From contig CM062296.1 in the NCBI GenBank assembly GCA_031216915.1, forward strand, positions 64,064,367 to 64,128,366: 64,000 nt of DNA, given 5' to 3'. A program made the position numbers and the translations under genes. A model generated the notes under the pieces. That model had not been told where the DNA came from and ran no database searches. It saw nothing but the letters and a program-made list of their open reading frames with translations. Positions 33,561 to 46,589 of this stretch are shown here, piece by piece; positions within the stretch are counted from its first letter, which is position 1, and every line of letters begins with the position of its first letter. This stretch comes from Pictodentalium vernedei. Taxonomy: Eukaryota; Mollusca; Scaphopoda; Dentaliida; Dentaliidae.

Positions 33561-33599
33561 TTTTCCCCACACATTTTGTCCGCACGATTCAGAAGCCAT

Positions 33600-36500
33600 T
33601 TTCGAACCGATTTTCACAAAATTTCGCACACTGATTGACGATCACAAAAGCTAAAAATGTACCCAAGCGGAATTTTCGATTTAACCATTATTTCGTCAGA
33701 ATTGGCCAAAAACTGCCAAAATTGGGGTTTATATGCACTTTCTCGAAACACGTCTTGTAGGTTTTTTTTAAACATTCATCATTATTAGACCTATATGTGA
33801 CACGACCATTCATATACAAGAGATATTAGGCGATGTATATGGTAACCCTCCGCAGGCTGCCAAACATCGAAATTTTGATGAAATGGGCAGTTTTCGGGCT
33901 TCTAAAGCACCCAGACGATACACGGGAGATAAACATAACTTAATTTATTGGAAGTGGGATTCGCCGTGGATCATTTTCGTAAGTAATAAGGGTATTCAAA
34001 AAACCAAGCGTTAACCCGTTTTGGGCTGGTTGAACTGCAATACCCCTCAAAAGCTAAAAAAAAATCATGTTTTCTGTGGATTTCTCTAAACGAGTCTTGT
34101 AGATTTTCAAGAAAAAATGGCCACTCCCAGGTCCTGGAGAGACAATACAAGATGCATGGACAAAATACTCCGGTGAGCATTTCTTAACCCTCCGCGGGTT
34201 GCTAAAGGTTAAAAGTGTGATAAAATGGGCTGGTTTTGGACAGCAACAGCACCCAATGGGTACGCCCCAAAGAAAAGTATCTCCTTTTATCGAGTGCAAC
34301 ATTTATACGGAAACATTTTTGTAAGTAGTAAGGGTATTTAAAAGTCGAAGTCTTAACTCATTTTTAGCAGGATAAAAAGAGATACCCCTTAAAAGCTTAA
34401 ATTTCCCATTTTCTGTAGATTTCTCTGAAAACATCTTGTAGGTTTTCAAGAAAAATTGACTATTCGCAGGTCTTTGTGTGACATTACAAGTCGCATGGAC
34501 AAAATATTCCGATGAGCGTTTACTAAACCTCTACAGGCTGGCAAGCATCATAATTTTGTTGAAATGGGCTGTTTTCGGACACACACAGCACGCAAGGTAT
34601 ACCCGAGAGATACACATAATCTCCTTTGTTGGAAGTGGAATTCACTGAGGACCATTTTTGTAAGTGTATTCAAAAACCCAAGAGTTAACCCCATTTTGGG
34701 TGGTTAATAGCAATACCCACCAAAAGCTTAAAAATCATGTTTTCCCCGGATTTCTTTACAAACATCTTGTAAATTGTATTGATAGGTCTTGGTGTCACTT
34801 TACTGGTTGCATGGATAAAATATTCCGGTAAGCATCTGTTAACCCTCCATGGGCTGCTAAATGTCAACATTTTGACAAATAGTCTGTTTTTGTACACCAA
34901 CAACAACATGGAAATGCCACAGAGAAACATAACTTCTTTTACCGGACGCAAAACTGATAGGGAAAAATTTTAGTAAGTAGTAAGGGTATTTAAAACTCGA
35001 GGTCTTAACCCATTTTCGCCTGGTTAAGGAGATATACCCCTTAAAAGCTTACAATTCCCATTTTCTGTGGATTTCTCCAAAAAATCTAGTATTCAAGACA
35101 AATTGACCATTTGCAGGTCCTGGAGTGACATTACAAGTTACATGGACAAAACATTCCGGTAAGCGTTTGTTAACCCTCCAGAGGCTGCAAAGAATAGAAA
35201 TCTTGAGAAAATGGGCTGTTCTTGGGCACCAATTGCACCCAATGTGTACCTGCGAGATAAACATAACCTCCTTCATTGGAAGTGGAATTTCCCGAGGATC
35301 ATTTTTGTAAGTAATGAAGGTATTCATAAAAACCAAGCAGTAACCCGTTTAGAACTGGTTACAGAGAGATACCCCTCAAAAGGGTAAACATTCATGTTAT
35401 CCGAGGATTTCTCTAAAAAACTTCACGTAGATTTCCAAGAAAAATTGGCCATTCTCAGATCTTAGTGTGACATTACAAATTGCATGTACAAAATATTCCA
35501 GTAAGCATTTGTTAACCCTATGCAGGTTCTCAAACATCAAAACTGTGATAAAATGGGCTGTGTTTGCGTACCGGCAGCACCCAAAGTTAAGAAGAGAAAT
35601 CAACATAAGTGGAAGTAGAATTCACTAAGAATTATTTTTGTTAGTAATAACCGTATTCAATAACAAACCTTAAACCGTTTTGGGCTGGATAAACAATGAT
35701 ACCCATCAAAAGCTTAAAATTCATGTTCTCTCTGGATTTCTCTGAAAACATCTCATATATTTTAAGTAAAAATGGCCATTCGCAGTTTTTAGTGAGAAAT
35801 TACAAGTTGCATGAATAAATATTCCCGTTAGTACTTGTTAACCCTCTACAAGCTGCCAGATATCAATATTTTGGTTATATTTGAGATCAAATGGACCACT
35901 TTCAAATAGACGGAAACATTTTTGTAAGTAGTAAGGGTATTCAAAAGTCGAAGTCTTAAGGGTATTCAAAAGTCGAAGTCTTAACCCATTTTGGCCAGGC
36001 TATAGAGAGAGACCCCTTAAAATCTTAAAATTCCCATTTTTCGTGGATTTTTATAAAAACATCCTGTAGGTTTTCAAGAAAAATTGACTACTCGCAGATC
36101 TTTGTGTGACATTACAAGTTGCATGGACAAAATATTCTGGTGAGCGTTTATTAACCCTCCACAAGCTGCCAAGCATTGTAATTTTGTTGAAATGGGCTGT
36201 TTTTTGGACACGCACAGCACCCATTGTGTACCTGAGAAATAAACATAATCTCCTTTGTTGGAAGGGGAATTCACCGCGAACCATTTTTGTAAGTAATAGG
36301 GGTATTAAAAAACCAAGTGTTAACCCATTTTGGGGTGGTTTAAGAGTGATTCCCTCAAATGTTTAAATAATCATGTTTTACGTGGATTTCTCTAAAAATG
36401 TCAAGTAGATTTTCACAAAAAAACTGGTCGCTCGCAGATCTTGGTGTAACATTATAAACTGCAAGGACAAAATTTTCTGATAAGCATTTATTAACCCTCC

Positions 36501-37420
36501 ACAGACTCTCAAATATCAACACTTTGATAAACTAGGCTGTTTTCAGCACCCCCCCCCCCCCCCCCAATCACCCAACCTGTAGCTGGGAAATAAACATAAC
36601 TTCCTCTGTTGGAAGTGGAAATCACCGAGGATAATTTTTGTAAGTAATAAGGGTATTCAAAAATTCAAGCCTTAACCCGTTTTGGGCTCGTTAAACAGCG
36701 ATACCCATCAAAGGCTTAAAAATTCATGTTTTCTCTGGATTTCTTTAAAAACATCTTATAGATTTCAAGAAAAAATGGTCGTTCATAGGTCTTAGTGTGC
36801 CATTACAAGTTGCATGGACAAAATATTCCGGTGAGCATTTGTTAACTCTCTACCAGCTGCTAAACGTCAAAAGTTTGATAAAATGGGCTGCTTTGAACAC
36901 CAACAACACCCAATGGGTATGTAAAGGCTAAACAAAACTTCTTTTACTGCGCGTAGAATTCACAGAGGATCAGTTTTGTATGTAGTAAGGGTATTTAAAA
37001 GAATGAAGCTTAACCCATTTTGGACTGGATAAAGAGAGATGCCCCTTAGAAGCATAAAATGTACATTTTCCGTGGAGTTCGCCAACTGCTTGTTGGCGAT
37101 TTTCAAGAACAATTAGACATTGGCAGGTCTTGGTGTAGTATTACAAGTCGTAGGGATAGAATATTCCGCTAATCATTTGCGAACCCCTCTACAGACTGCT
37201 AAACGTCATAATTTTGATAAAATTGGCAGTTTGCGGGCACTAAATGCGTATGTAATAGATAAACATATCCTCTTTTATCAGAATCAGAATTCACGAGGGA
37301 TAATGTTTGAAAGTATTAAGGGTATTCAAAAAACAAAGCCGTAACCCTGTTTTTGGCGGATTAAAGATAGACAGCCCATGACATGTATGCTGCCTACATT
37401 ACATGTAAAATCGACACCCC
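33600..37420 (+). repeat. satellite array, ~333-bp monomer, about 11 monomers
   Basis: The block GTAAGTARTAAGGGTATT recurs near 33979, 34320, 34659, 34971, 35308, 35638, 35920, 36287, 36639, 36978 and 37307 (spacing 282-367). Other shared blocks are TTTTCAAGAAAAA, GACATTACAAGTTGCATGG, TTAACCCTCC and AAATGGGCTGTTTT. Monomers are diverged from each other. Copies also flank the large element at 39930-40020 and 55106-55850. Confidence 0.92.
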
Positions 37421-38962
37421 CATTATATCTACAGCGAGGTGGGGTGTCAGACTCGACCTCATTAGATAACACTCCTTCGTCGTATTTAGCAGCATGGATT
37501 TCCCCAAGAAGCAAAGATAAAAATACGTCATCGGAAAATAATGCAAAATATTTTATTTAGTGTGTATTTTGTCCGTATACAAATTTCTCACCCACATATA
37601 CCTAAAAATGATTCAATGATACGATTGGACATATTTCTCTCAAAAAAAAAAACGTGAAAAAGACTTGATTTATTGCATTTTAGGAGTGCACATGAATATT
37701 TTTAGGAGATTCTCTGTCTGTTATTAATCTTCGGCGCCAATCTTTGATCTCGTTTGGGACGATCAGTAATTAACACATTTTCGACAAGAGCCATCGAAAT
37801 TTAAAATAAAAAAATAATCAAATTTCACTAAAACCTTTTGCAGAATCGAGTTTTTCAGAAAACTCTGTCGCGATTGCGTGTGTCATTTTCAAAATTCCGA
37901 TCAGTAATCCTGAAATTATAAATATGTAGTTGGCAATAAGAAAATTGAAAGCATGTCGGCCAAACTTGCATGACGTCAGAACTCGATTCGGGTGAAATAC
38001 TGCGGTGATGCACTGAAAGGTTGAGAGTAAGGAACGCTGATATCAAAGTAGGCTTTAAACTGTCCATGGAAGGGTCCTAAAATCAAGTTTATGTTTGCAG
38101 CGTTACTGCAAATAGGTTTCCCGTATTTCTTGTTAAAATGTTGTTTCCGAGAAGGCCAAGTACCATAGACAATTTGGAATACTGGACAATGGGATACGGA
38201 CACCTGCCCCATGAACAACTGCCTTCTATTAAAATTAATTAGCAGGAACGTCTACCCCCCCCCCCCCCCACCGCCCTGCAGGTTTTTTTTTTTACTTTTT
38301 ACCAAGGACACGTGCCCCCCTGCTGTTTTTTCACCAAGTACACCTGCCCCCGTTTGTTTGCAAACGGGCCCCTCATCCATTGACCTTTCTATCTTTAGAA
38401 GCGCCCGGGGGGGGGGGGGGGGGGCGTTGTTGCGAGCATAGCTAGCTAACTGCCCTGGGGAACGAGCCCTGAAAATATGGGTTGTCCTGTCCGCTCGTGC
38501 TCCCGTTGGCCCTGCGAAGCACCTCTAGTTGTCGTTATATTAGATGTTGGAAGAATAAAGTAAAAATAAGTTTTTGTAAGCCAAAATTCTGGCGGGGAAT
38601 GATGGGGATGGGGGCTAGATTTGAGAAGTCTGAAGTGCAATTCATAGGATGGGGAGCAGAGAATAACTGAGAAGTATCGGTGGTCGATATACGATTTCCA
38701 GTGAATCCTCTCCAACATGAACTCAAAAGTAAGTGTATATTTATTTATTATCAAGAATAACCGCCCATAAGTTCCACTCTTATTGTGTCCCGTTTCATCG
38801 GTCAAGTCCACGGTGTCCCACGCCATCGGTCGATTTATCCCAACAAAATTACCGATCTTACCACGAGTCCAACCCCCCCCCCCCCCTCTCCCTGCCTCTC
38901 TCTCCAACCAAACACACATTGAAAGGTACGCCTCACTTCGTATTCTACACTGCACTGCATGA
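37421..38962. other. no gene assigned; one protein-like minus-strand frame
   Basis: A minus-strand frame at 38218-37976 (80 codons; ILGPFHGQFKAYFDISVPY inside) and an overlapping one ending near 37840 have non-repetitive composition and acceptor-like CTCAACCTTTCAG at about 38015. I recognise no family. Homopolymers (15 C at 38255, 18 G at 38407, 14 C at 38873) and repeated ACACCTGCCCC phrases fill 38200-38425. Confidence 0.25.
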
Positions 38963-39343
38963 AATTATTATTATGTACTTATGCACAATGGCTAATCATG
39001 ACCGTGACAGTTCTACGGATGGAGGAAGCCGAAGTACCCGGGGAGAACCACGAGCAACGACGAGCAGCTGCCAGCTCCCTAACACCGTAACTCCGCACTG
39101 CAGCACAGGCAGTGTTAGATAGGTTGAAGACACGCGTGCCATCGACGTGCAGTACGCCTTAGTACACGGCTGCATCGTGCCCCCATGTGGACAATCGGCG
39201 TTAAGTGCCTTGCCCAATGACACAACGCGGGAGTCCGAATTGATCGCTCAGACGGTTACCCATCCAATGATTAACCGGGCTCGACGTTGCTTAACTTCGG
39301 TGATCTGACGGGAACCGTTTATCAGAACGGCACTGCGCTCCGC
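38963..39343 (-). mobile_element. 5S rRNA-headed SINE (SINE3-type)
   Basis: The minus-strand head reads GATCACCGAAGTTAAGCAAC, then GTCGAGCCCGGTTA and GGATGGGTAACCGTCTGAG, which is the internal promoter region of 5S rRNA. It is joined to the same body as the tRNA-headed SINEs (GTGTCATTGGGCAAGGCACTT, CATGGGGGCACGATG). Perfect 10-bp CACTGCATGA flanks it at 38953-38962 and 39344-39353. Confidence 0.88.
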
Positions 39344-39353
39344 CACTGCATGA

Positions 39354-39929
39354 TAAGAAAGCAGTAAATAACGTTAGCTACAATGGGATCAGTTACTTAC
39401 AATACCAAATACAGTTGTGACACTGTAGCATTTCCCCGACAGTGGGTCCAGGTATATACTCGTCTGTAAAACGGCTATACACTGTCCATCCTCCACCCCA
39501 GGGTGGCGACGTGGCAGTATATAGCCATCTTACAGACGCTATGTTGTGCCTAAGGGACCTTACAATAAAAGGGGCAGTTCCCCAACATGGGAAGGGGTGC
39601 AGGTATATTTAATACTCTGTAAGGCGGTTATCAAATGCAGTGGTAGCGCCAACATTTCCCGGGCAGTGGGGCTAGGTATATACTAGTTTGTAAGATGGCT
39701 ATACTGCTCATCCTGCATACCAGCTTACATTTTATTTACACAGATGTACGAACAACACTTCCTATTTGTATATGTAATTATTGTTGTCTATAACTTCATG
39801 TTTCTCATTGTTGTCGATAACTGTAGAAGGTGTGAAAAGATGACGTAATGGTACATAACAACTGTGGTCAAATAGGAGATAATTGATACAGGGACTACAC
39901 ATGGCATGCTTTAGAACTTAAAGTTCACA
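39354..39929. repeat. diverged tandem repeat, otherwise empty
   Basis: Related blocks (ATTTCCCSGRCAGTGGG, AGGTATATACT, TGTAAGATGGCTATA) recur near 39430, 39560 and 39650. Beyond about 39725 I see nothing. Confidence 0.4.
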
Positions 39930-40020
39930 TTTTCTGTGGATATCTTCAAGTGGTTCTTACAGGTTTTCAAGAACAAATAAACCCTGGAGAAGAATTATTC
40001 TCGCAAGTCTTCATTAACCT
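39930..40020 (+). repeat. satellite monomer fragment at left target edge
   Basis: CACATTTTCTGTGGAT...CAGGTTTTCAAGAACAAAT belongs to the ~333-bp satellite. It ends at ATTAACCT (40013-40020), where the large inverted-arm element begins. The satellite resumes at 55106 in the same orientation. Confidence 0.75.
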
Positions 40021-40065
40021 ACGGCAGCGTTCTGACGCCAGTTGATGTATTTTTTTTACCTGTGC

Positions 40066-40493
40066 TAAGTTGTTATAACAAGTTAACTAACTTGTTATAA
40101 CAACTTAGTAACTTGTTATAACAACTTAGCTAACTTGTTATAACAACTTAGTAACTTGTTATAACAACATAGCTTAACTTGTTATAACAACTTAGCTTAA
40201 CTTGTTATAACAACTTAGCTAACTTGTTATAACAACTTAGCTATCTTGTTATAACAACTTAGTAACTTGTTATAACAACTTAGCTAACTTGTTATAACAA
40301 CTTAGCTAAGTTGTTATAACAACATAGCTAACTTGTTATAACAACTTAGCTTAACTTGTTATAACAACTTAGCTAACTTGTTATAACAACTTAGCTAACT
40401 TGTTATAACAACTTAGCTAACTTGTTATAACAACTTAGCTATCTTGTTATAACAACTTAGCTATCTTGTTATAACAACTTAGCTATCTTTTTA
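40066..40493 (+). repeat. 22-bp palindromic array, left arm, ~19 units
   Basis: The unit AACTTGTTATAACAACTTAGCT contains the self-complementary TTGTTATAACAA. The inverted counterpart is at 54775-55064. Confidence 0.93.
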
Positions 40494-40556
40494 ATCATTG
40501 CCCCCTAGGTCAGTTTGTCCCTTCCTTGGGGCTGATAGTAATTGGTCAAAATGCGT

Positions 40557-40807
40557 TTAACCCTTTACCTAACGTAACAGCCATAAACGGCCAACACTGT
40601 ACACAAAAATCGCTATTCAGTCTTTTTTATATTTACATTTTATGCTTCCAAAACAATGGTTATGACCCCTCATTCGAACGAGCCCGTTGCGCTCATTCCA
40701 ATGAGGGATCATACCCTGTGTTTTGGATGGAAAAAATGAAAATTTTTAGTTACACGAGAATTTTTTTCACGAATATCGTCTGCTACTAGCGTTAGGTTAT
40801 GGGTTAA
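40557..40807. mobile_element. TTAA-class MITE, left-arm copy
   Basis: TTAACCCTTTACCTAACG at the left, CGTTAGGTTATGGGTTAA at the right, and a GAGCCCGTTGCGCTC centre. It is orthologous by position to 54451-54702 in the right arm, so it was present before the arms were duplicated or homogenised. Confidence 0.85.
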
Positions 40808-41044
40808 TGTGTCCCACGGACGGAGCTACATTAGAAGCACTCTATCCAACAAAATGACAAAAACTTTTTTAAAAAAACTAACTTAAATAAGGCTCACAAA
40901 TTCTGAAATATCTTCGAGCTTTTTCAATAACGCCCTTTAAATATGGATATCGGGGGTTCTGGGTGACACAACGCAATTTGCCCCGACAATGCATCAAACT
41001 CACAACGTTTTGATTGCAAGTTCATTGTGCTTGGGTACGCCTTC

Positions 41045-41087
<43 letters not shown>

Positions 41088-41487
41088 TTGGTGTTTAAGA
41101 TCATATATTTCGGCACAAAAAGGCTACTTCATTGGGGAACTTAACGCTTGAAAATAGTCCTGTGATGGCTGACCAAACAATATGCGTAGTGAATGTGAAA
41201 AACAAACAAAGCCTAATTTCTCATGCACATAGTGGTCAGCCTACATTCCAAGGGTGGGCCAGGCTACGTGATCACTCAGTCACGGGAAAGCCAACCGTTT
41301 TGCGTCGTCAAAATTATGCAGTGAGTGTGAAATACCAAACATTTCTTTTTTGTTTTCTGTTGCTGGTCTTCTCTAAGCAGGACCTACCCACTTGATCCTG
41401 AAAACGCAGCTCATTTTGAAGGCATACTGTATCACCTCTTGTATAACGTAAAAATGGAAGAATCGTGAAAAAATATTTTGTCTTAGA
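40808..41487. other. SINE tail fragment; otherwise no gene
   Basis: 41045-41115 is (TTTA)n plus GGTGTTTAAGATCATATATT, the 3' end of the minus-strand SINE family, with no recognisable body. 40957-41040 has a weak tRNA-like resemblance. Nothing coding was recognised. Confidence 0.4.
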
Positions 41488-41963
41488 CAGTAGCGGGTTT
41501 AGACGGAGCGCATCCGGTGCGCGCCCCCTCTATTTTTCCCCGAGACATGTCGGAGCGCACTCCTAATGGGTCGAAAACAACACACACCTTTACACAAGCA
41601 GTTTCTTTTAACGTTTTGAGAAATAGCCCTTACTATATCTTACTGAAACAATGTAAATATTGGCATACTTGGAAACCGGCTTATTCAGCCGGTTCCAACG
41701 ATATCCACATTTACATTGTCCTACTAAAAAACTTTTATAAAATATATATTTCTGGACATTTTTGGCTGCTGTCCTGGGTACTGGATTAAAAGTCACTTCA
41801 GAGTCCAGTATTTATTTATCTTTTCCCAGGAGAGCCCCCCCCCCCCCCCCTCTGCCTTTAGAGATGGGAGAATCGATCTCGAGATTATCAAGCACCCTGT
41901 TGTTTCATGGCTCAGTTTCAGACTAAGACACGCCCCTTTTCAGAAATCCTGGATCCGCCCCTG
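41488..41963. mobile_element. non-autonomous hAT-like element with 5-bp duplication (476 bp)
   Basis: The ends CAGTAGCGGGTTTAGACGG and CAGGGGCGGATCCAGGATT (complement of right) are flanked by TTAGA on both sides (41483-41487, 41964-41968). CAGGGGCGGATCCAG is a common hAT-type end. 41835-41850 is a 16-C run. Confidence 0.6.
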
Positions 41964-42138
41964 TTAGAGGGGGCAACGACGGCCTACTCACGTGTAGCAA
42001 ACTGTGCGACTTGACCTTTAATTATTTTGCCAACAAGGCCTTTTTAGAAAAAACTAATCAAACTTTTATTTAAAGATGGGTACACCTTATTAAAACATTA
42101 CCAATATAAATTCACAGTACTTAAATAGTACTGTGAAT

Positions 42139-43490
42139 TTAGTTACTTATTCCCGTTTCCTTATTCGACATTCAAAATTCGAAAAAATTACCGGATATTT
42201 TGGTGTTGATGGGTGGCCCCGAGGAATAAAGAAGATTGACACCTCAACCGCCCCAATCGGACTACATATAGGGGCCCTACTAAGGCCCCAAAAAGGGCCA
42301 GTTACAAAATATCACCAAAGCAGGTTAAAATCACGGGATATTTTGGTGTTGATGGGTGGCCCCCGAGGAATAAAGAAGATTGAAACCTCAACCGCCCCAA
42401 GCGGACCACATTTAGGGCCCTACTAAGGCCCCCAAAAGGGCCAGTTACAAAATATCACCAAAGCAAGTTAAAATCACGGGATATTTTGGTGTTGATGGGT
42501 GGCCCCCGAGGAATAAAGAAGATTGACACCTCAACCGCCCCAATCGGACCACATTTAGGGGCCCTACTAAGGCCCCCAAAAGGCCAGTTACAAAATATCA
42601 CCAAAGCAGGTTAAAATCACGGGATATTTTGATGTTGAAGGGTGGCCCTCGAGGAATAAAGAAGATTGACACCTCAACCGCTCCAATCGGACCATATTTA
42701 GGGGCCCTACTAAGGCCCCCAAAAGGGCCAGTTACAAAATATCACCAAAGCAGGTTAAAAGCACGGGATATTTTGATGTTGATGGGTGGCCCCCGAGGAA
42801 TAAAGAAGATTGACACCTCAACCGCCCCAATCGGACCACATTTAGGGCCCTACTAAGGCCCCAAAAGGGCCAGTTACAAAATATCACCAAAGCAAGTTAA
42901 AATAACGGGATATTTTGTTGTTGATGGGTGGCCCCCGAGGAATAAAGAAGATTGACACCTCAACCACCCCAATCGGACCATATTTAGGGGACCTACTAAG
43001 GCCTCAAAAGTGCCAGTTACAAAATATCACCAAAGCAGGTTAAAATCACGGGGTATTTTGGTGTTGATGGGTGGCCTCCGAGGAATAGAGAAGATTGACA
43101 CCTCAACCGCCCCAATCGGACAACATTTAGGGGCTCTACTAAGGCCCCAAAAAGGGCCAGTTACAAAATATCACCAAAGCAAGTTAAAATCACGGAATAT
43201 TTTGGTGTTGATGGGTGGCCCCCGGGGAATAAAGAAGATTGAAACCTCAACCACCCCAATCGGACCACATTTAGGGGCTCCGGTAAGGCCCCCAAAAGGG
43301 CCAGTTACAAAATATCACCAAAGTAGGTTAAAATCACGGGATATTTTGGTGTTGATGAGTGGCCCCCGAGGAATAAAGAAGATTGACACCTCAACCGTCC
43401 CAATCGGACCACATTTAGGGCCCTCCTTAGGCCCCCAAAGGGGCCAGTTACAAAATATTACCTAAGGTGACAAACATCGCCAGATATTTT
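42139..43490 (+). repeat. 143-bp tandem array, ~9 units
   Basis: The block CACGGGATATTTTGGTGTTG recurs at 42332, 42475, 42618, 42762, 42904, 43047, 43191 and 43335 (142-144-bp steps). It starts after TTACTTATTCCCGTTTCCTT, the end of the short MITE seen at 63414. Inverted partner at 53522-54083. Many units are open in one frame (48-residue repeat with KYHQSRLK and PRGIKKIDTS), but 143-bp units change frame, so coding is doubtful. Confidence 0.9.
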
Positions 43491-43539
43491 GATGTTGGTG
43501 TGCGACACGAGAAGAATAGAGAAGATTCCATGGAACGTC

Positions 43540-44745
43540 ATCCCAAAATATGAGAATATGAGGAATGACGAATTATGGCTCACTAAGAATTTTCTCGTGG
43601 CCCTTATGACCCTGAGGATATGTGGAATGGCAAGTTGTCCCTCATTGCAGTCGGCTTTTCATATAATGAAAAGGGCATCCTGAAGGCCAGCCAAGTAACA
43701 GAAAGAGATTCCACAAGTGTATCTCTATGTAACATGGTCCGTAAATATCCCAAACCGGGGCCCAACTTCCACTTCACAATTTACTCACCTTATCCTTACT
43801 TCCTTTCCTTCCTATCTCTAAGTCTTAGCATGCCCAAGGCCCTGCCTGATGTTTGCTGCCTTCTCCAAGCATAGCAATACCATCCATTTCCCTCCCACTT
43901 TCCTATTCTTTCTAACATCTGGCATACCAACGTGCCTGTTGGTATCTGCTTGCTACGTCTTGCATGCCAGCACTACCCTTTCCCCCAACTTCCCTATTCT
44001 TCCTAAGCCCTGACATGCCCGAGGGCCTACCTGATGTCTGATTGCTACGCCATTCATGCTAACACTACCCATTCCCTCCCACTTCCCCTTTCTGTTGTCT
44101 ACTTACTATGCACTCTACCACCACCCATTCCCTTCTACTTGCTTATTCTTCATGTAGCCATAACTGGCTCAAGGACCTGACTGATGCACGTCTGCTATGC
44201 CATGCGTACTAACTCCTGCAGTTGAATACCTGGGTCAGAGAGTAGTCAGAACATGCCACAAAAGTTAATTATAGTAACAAAACATCGATCTTACTCCAAG
44301 TATGGGGCTCTTTTGTTCTACCGGAGTACATACCTCATCAATCGAAAATACCCCTTATGGGTCATATAACACTTCGCGCGACTCTGTTTCGGTAACATGA
44401 AGTCGATGTCGGTGATTTGGGGTAACTGTCGAGCTTATTTTGGTAATTCGCAAGACTCCCGTTGAATCGAACACACCCTTAGAACAGACCCCGTCTGTTT
44501 AGAGGCCATTGGGGCAAATGGCAACAACAAGCTAACATAGAAACCAAGATGGTAGTCTCCAATGTGCATGCTCACTAAAACCACGTATCACTATCGGGAT
44601 GAGGTCACAACATGCCCGCTCCCCTCCGCTTCTATGACAACCCACGTGACACCCACAATACCCCGCGGTATGCTGTCACTTCTGCGGTATGTTACCCCCC
44701 CCCCCCAGATGGGGCTCATTTGGCACATTTCATACTACTCAGAAT
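43540..44745. mobile_element. foldback-type element, partial copy (centre plus right arm)
   Basis: 43560-43720 matches one central unit of the element at 46590-49180 in opposite sense (GAAAAGGGCATCCTGAAGGCC). 44340-44745 matches its right arm (CCCGTTGAATCGAACAC, AAACCAAGATGG, CATACTACT). 43790-44215 is a C/T-rich ~105-bp tandem repeat of about four units. Confidence 0.5.
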
Positions 44746-44749
44746 AAAT

Positions 44750-44935
44750 ATAACGTGCGGCGAAATGATAACACGCGCACACGAAATAATAATCCGTGCA
44801 CACGAAATAATAATCCCTGTGCCCGGATTATTATTTTGTATGTACCGATTATCAATTCGCCTTCGCGGATTATTAACTCGTGTGCTCGGATTATTATTTT
44901 GTGCGCACGGATTAAAACATAAGGTATCAGGACCC
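44750..44935. repeat. ~22-bp GGATTATTA/TAATAATCC array, switches orientation
   Basis: CACGAAATAATAATCCGTG units run to about 44820, then reverse to CGGATTATTATTTTGTGCG. The array follows the foldback right arm exactly as the array at 48830-49180 follows the full copy. Confidence 0.75.
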
Positions 44936-44997
44936 CCACCCCCGATGTCCCAAAAGACGGACCTGCTATATATACTTACATGCATGGGAATCCTGTT

Positions 44998-45462
44998 CAG
45001 TGGCGGAACCAGAATCCTTTATAGGGGGAGAATTCCAATGGAGGGGGGGGGGGGGAGCGATATGACGCGTGTATATTTCAAAGACCGCAGACAGGAAGGG
45101 AAGGGTGTAGTCAGGTGAATCAACCTCTCCCATTTGTGTGACCTGGCGGTGGTATATGCGGGGGGGGGGGGGGATGGGTGGTGGAGACTGCAAATAGGGG
45201 ACATGCTCCGTATGGAGGGGTATACTGAGAGGAGAAGCCGACATGCCGTCCCCGGGAGTGGAGGGCGGGGAGTCGCCCCCCAGACAAAACAAAATCACTG
45301 TGCATTTGAATCAAGTTTTCTGGTGGCTTTTAGGGTAGATCGCCACATTTTTGGATGACCCACATTTTAGAGACAAGGTTTATAAACGTACATGTCTCAT
45401 AAGTATCTGCATCCGAACTTGCAAAATTCCAGTGGATTTATGTTGATCAGCTGATTTTGTAT

Positions 45463-45513
<51 letters not shown>

Positions 45514-45973
45514 GAGAGAGACTGTCGTCGGGGGAAAATGCCCCTTCATGACCTCCTGCGGCGCCGCCACCGGATTCGGGACCTCTCCCCGAATTATAAA
45601 TTTTTGGAGCTCTATAAGCGACTCTGAAGCCTCCTTAGAGGTGGTAAGGCCATTGGTGGGGGCCGGTTATCCTTCCTTGGTAAATTTTTCAGTTTTAACT
45701 TTGAAGCTTTGAGAGCGATTCTGGAGCCTAATGGAGGATGGCGAGGTCATCGGTAACTTGACGGTAAGAGCCTGAGTCTCTCTGAAATAGTCTCAAATTT
45801 CGAAGCTATATCAATAGTTTTGAAGTCTCCAAATGGAAGGTGGGGGGGGGGGGGGGGGATCGAAATCATATGTGGCAGTTTGTATTTATTATGAAGGGGA
45901 GGGGGGGGGGGGGGGTGCAATGTAAATATATTTGGGGGCGAGCTGTGTGCATTTTCGCATGCCCCCGCCACTG
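44998..45973. mobile_element. possible hAT-like element with CAGTGGCGG ends
   Basis: CAGTGGCGGAACCAGAATC at the left and CAGTGGCGGGGGCATGCG (complement of right) form short inverted ends. The flanks (ATCCTGTT / ATCCCAAC) match only in part. The interior holds G runs (45043, 45160, 45842, 45901) and an (AG)n tract at 45466-45522. No gene. Confidence 0.4.
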
Positions 45974-46589
45974 ATCCCAACCTTCCCAGGGCCTACCAAA
46001 AATATATATAATACCGCAAAAATTAGACATGTAGCGGACAAGCACAGGCATATGTTGCCATCCCAGTCAACCTTAGGTGACGTGCTATCCCAAATTCCCC
46101 CGGCATTGTGAAGTACTTTTCGATGGCTGCTTTATAGGCCCTTTTAGACATCTGAATTGTATATCTTCGCTGACATTATGTTTGCGCCCCCCCCCCCACG
46201 TCTCAACAAGAGATCCCCCCCCCCTCTCCCGCCACGCTTACATACACCTACTTACTGCCACAGGCCCAGAGTGCAGCGATGTGAGGCCTTACGCAGACTT
46301 CACTTCGTCCTAACTCGCCTATCGCACGTTAAAAAACGGGAAGCATGCCTAACAAGGACGGACCTCGGATCGTTAGGTTACCCCTCCTGACCTTCCTTTT
46401 TTGAAGATATGAGGAGGCGGTAGCGACCCAGGGCGGAAGGGTCCTAGATAACTTAGGTTCAAACAAGAACAAGTAGACCTAAGAATTGCTATTTCAGCGT
46501 TAAGATGGTGGGATGCCAGTATACCAAGGTCACAGGATGGATGCCATTTTGACTTAATAACCTATACCATAGTTTTTATATCTTTCATT
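45974..46589. other. no gene recognised
   Basis: Contains an 11-C run at 46187 and C-rich sequence to about 46260. No convincing exon. Confidence 0.3.

Noticed and set aside
39230-39343. 5S rRNA gene on the minus strand (also 63770-63880)
   Set aside because: Only the internal-promoter half resembles 5S. It is fused to a SINE body inside target duplications, so it is a SINE head.
40066-40493. CRISPR-like regular array
   Set aside because: The 22-bp units are contiguous with no unique spacers, the genome is eukaryotic, and there are no associated genes.
42133-43465. Repeat-protein gene (48-residue repeats), also 53522-54067 minus
   Set aside because: Unit length is mostly 143 bp, so the frame is lost between units. 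No start, no termination pattern and no promoter were seen.
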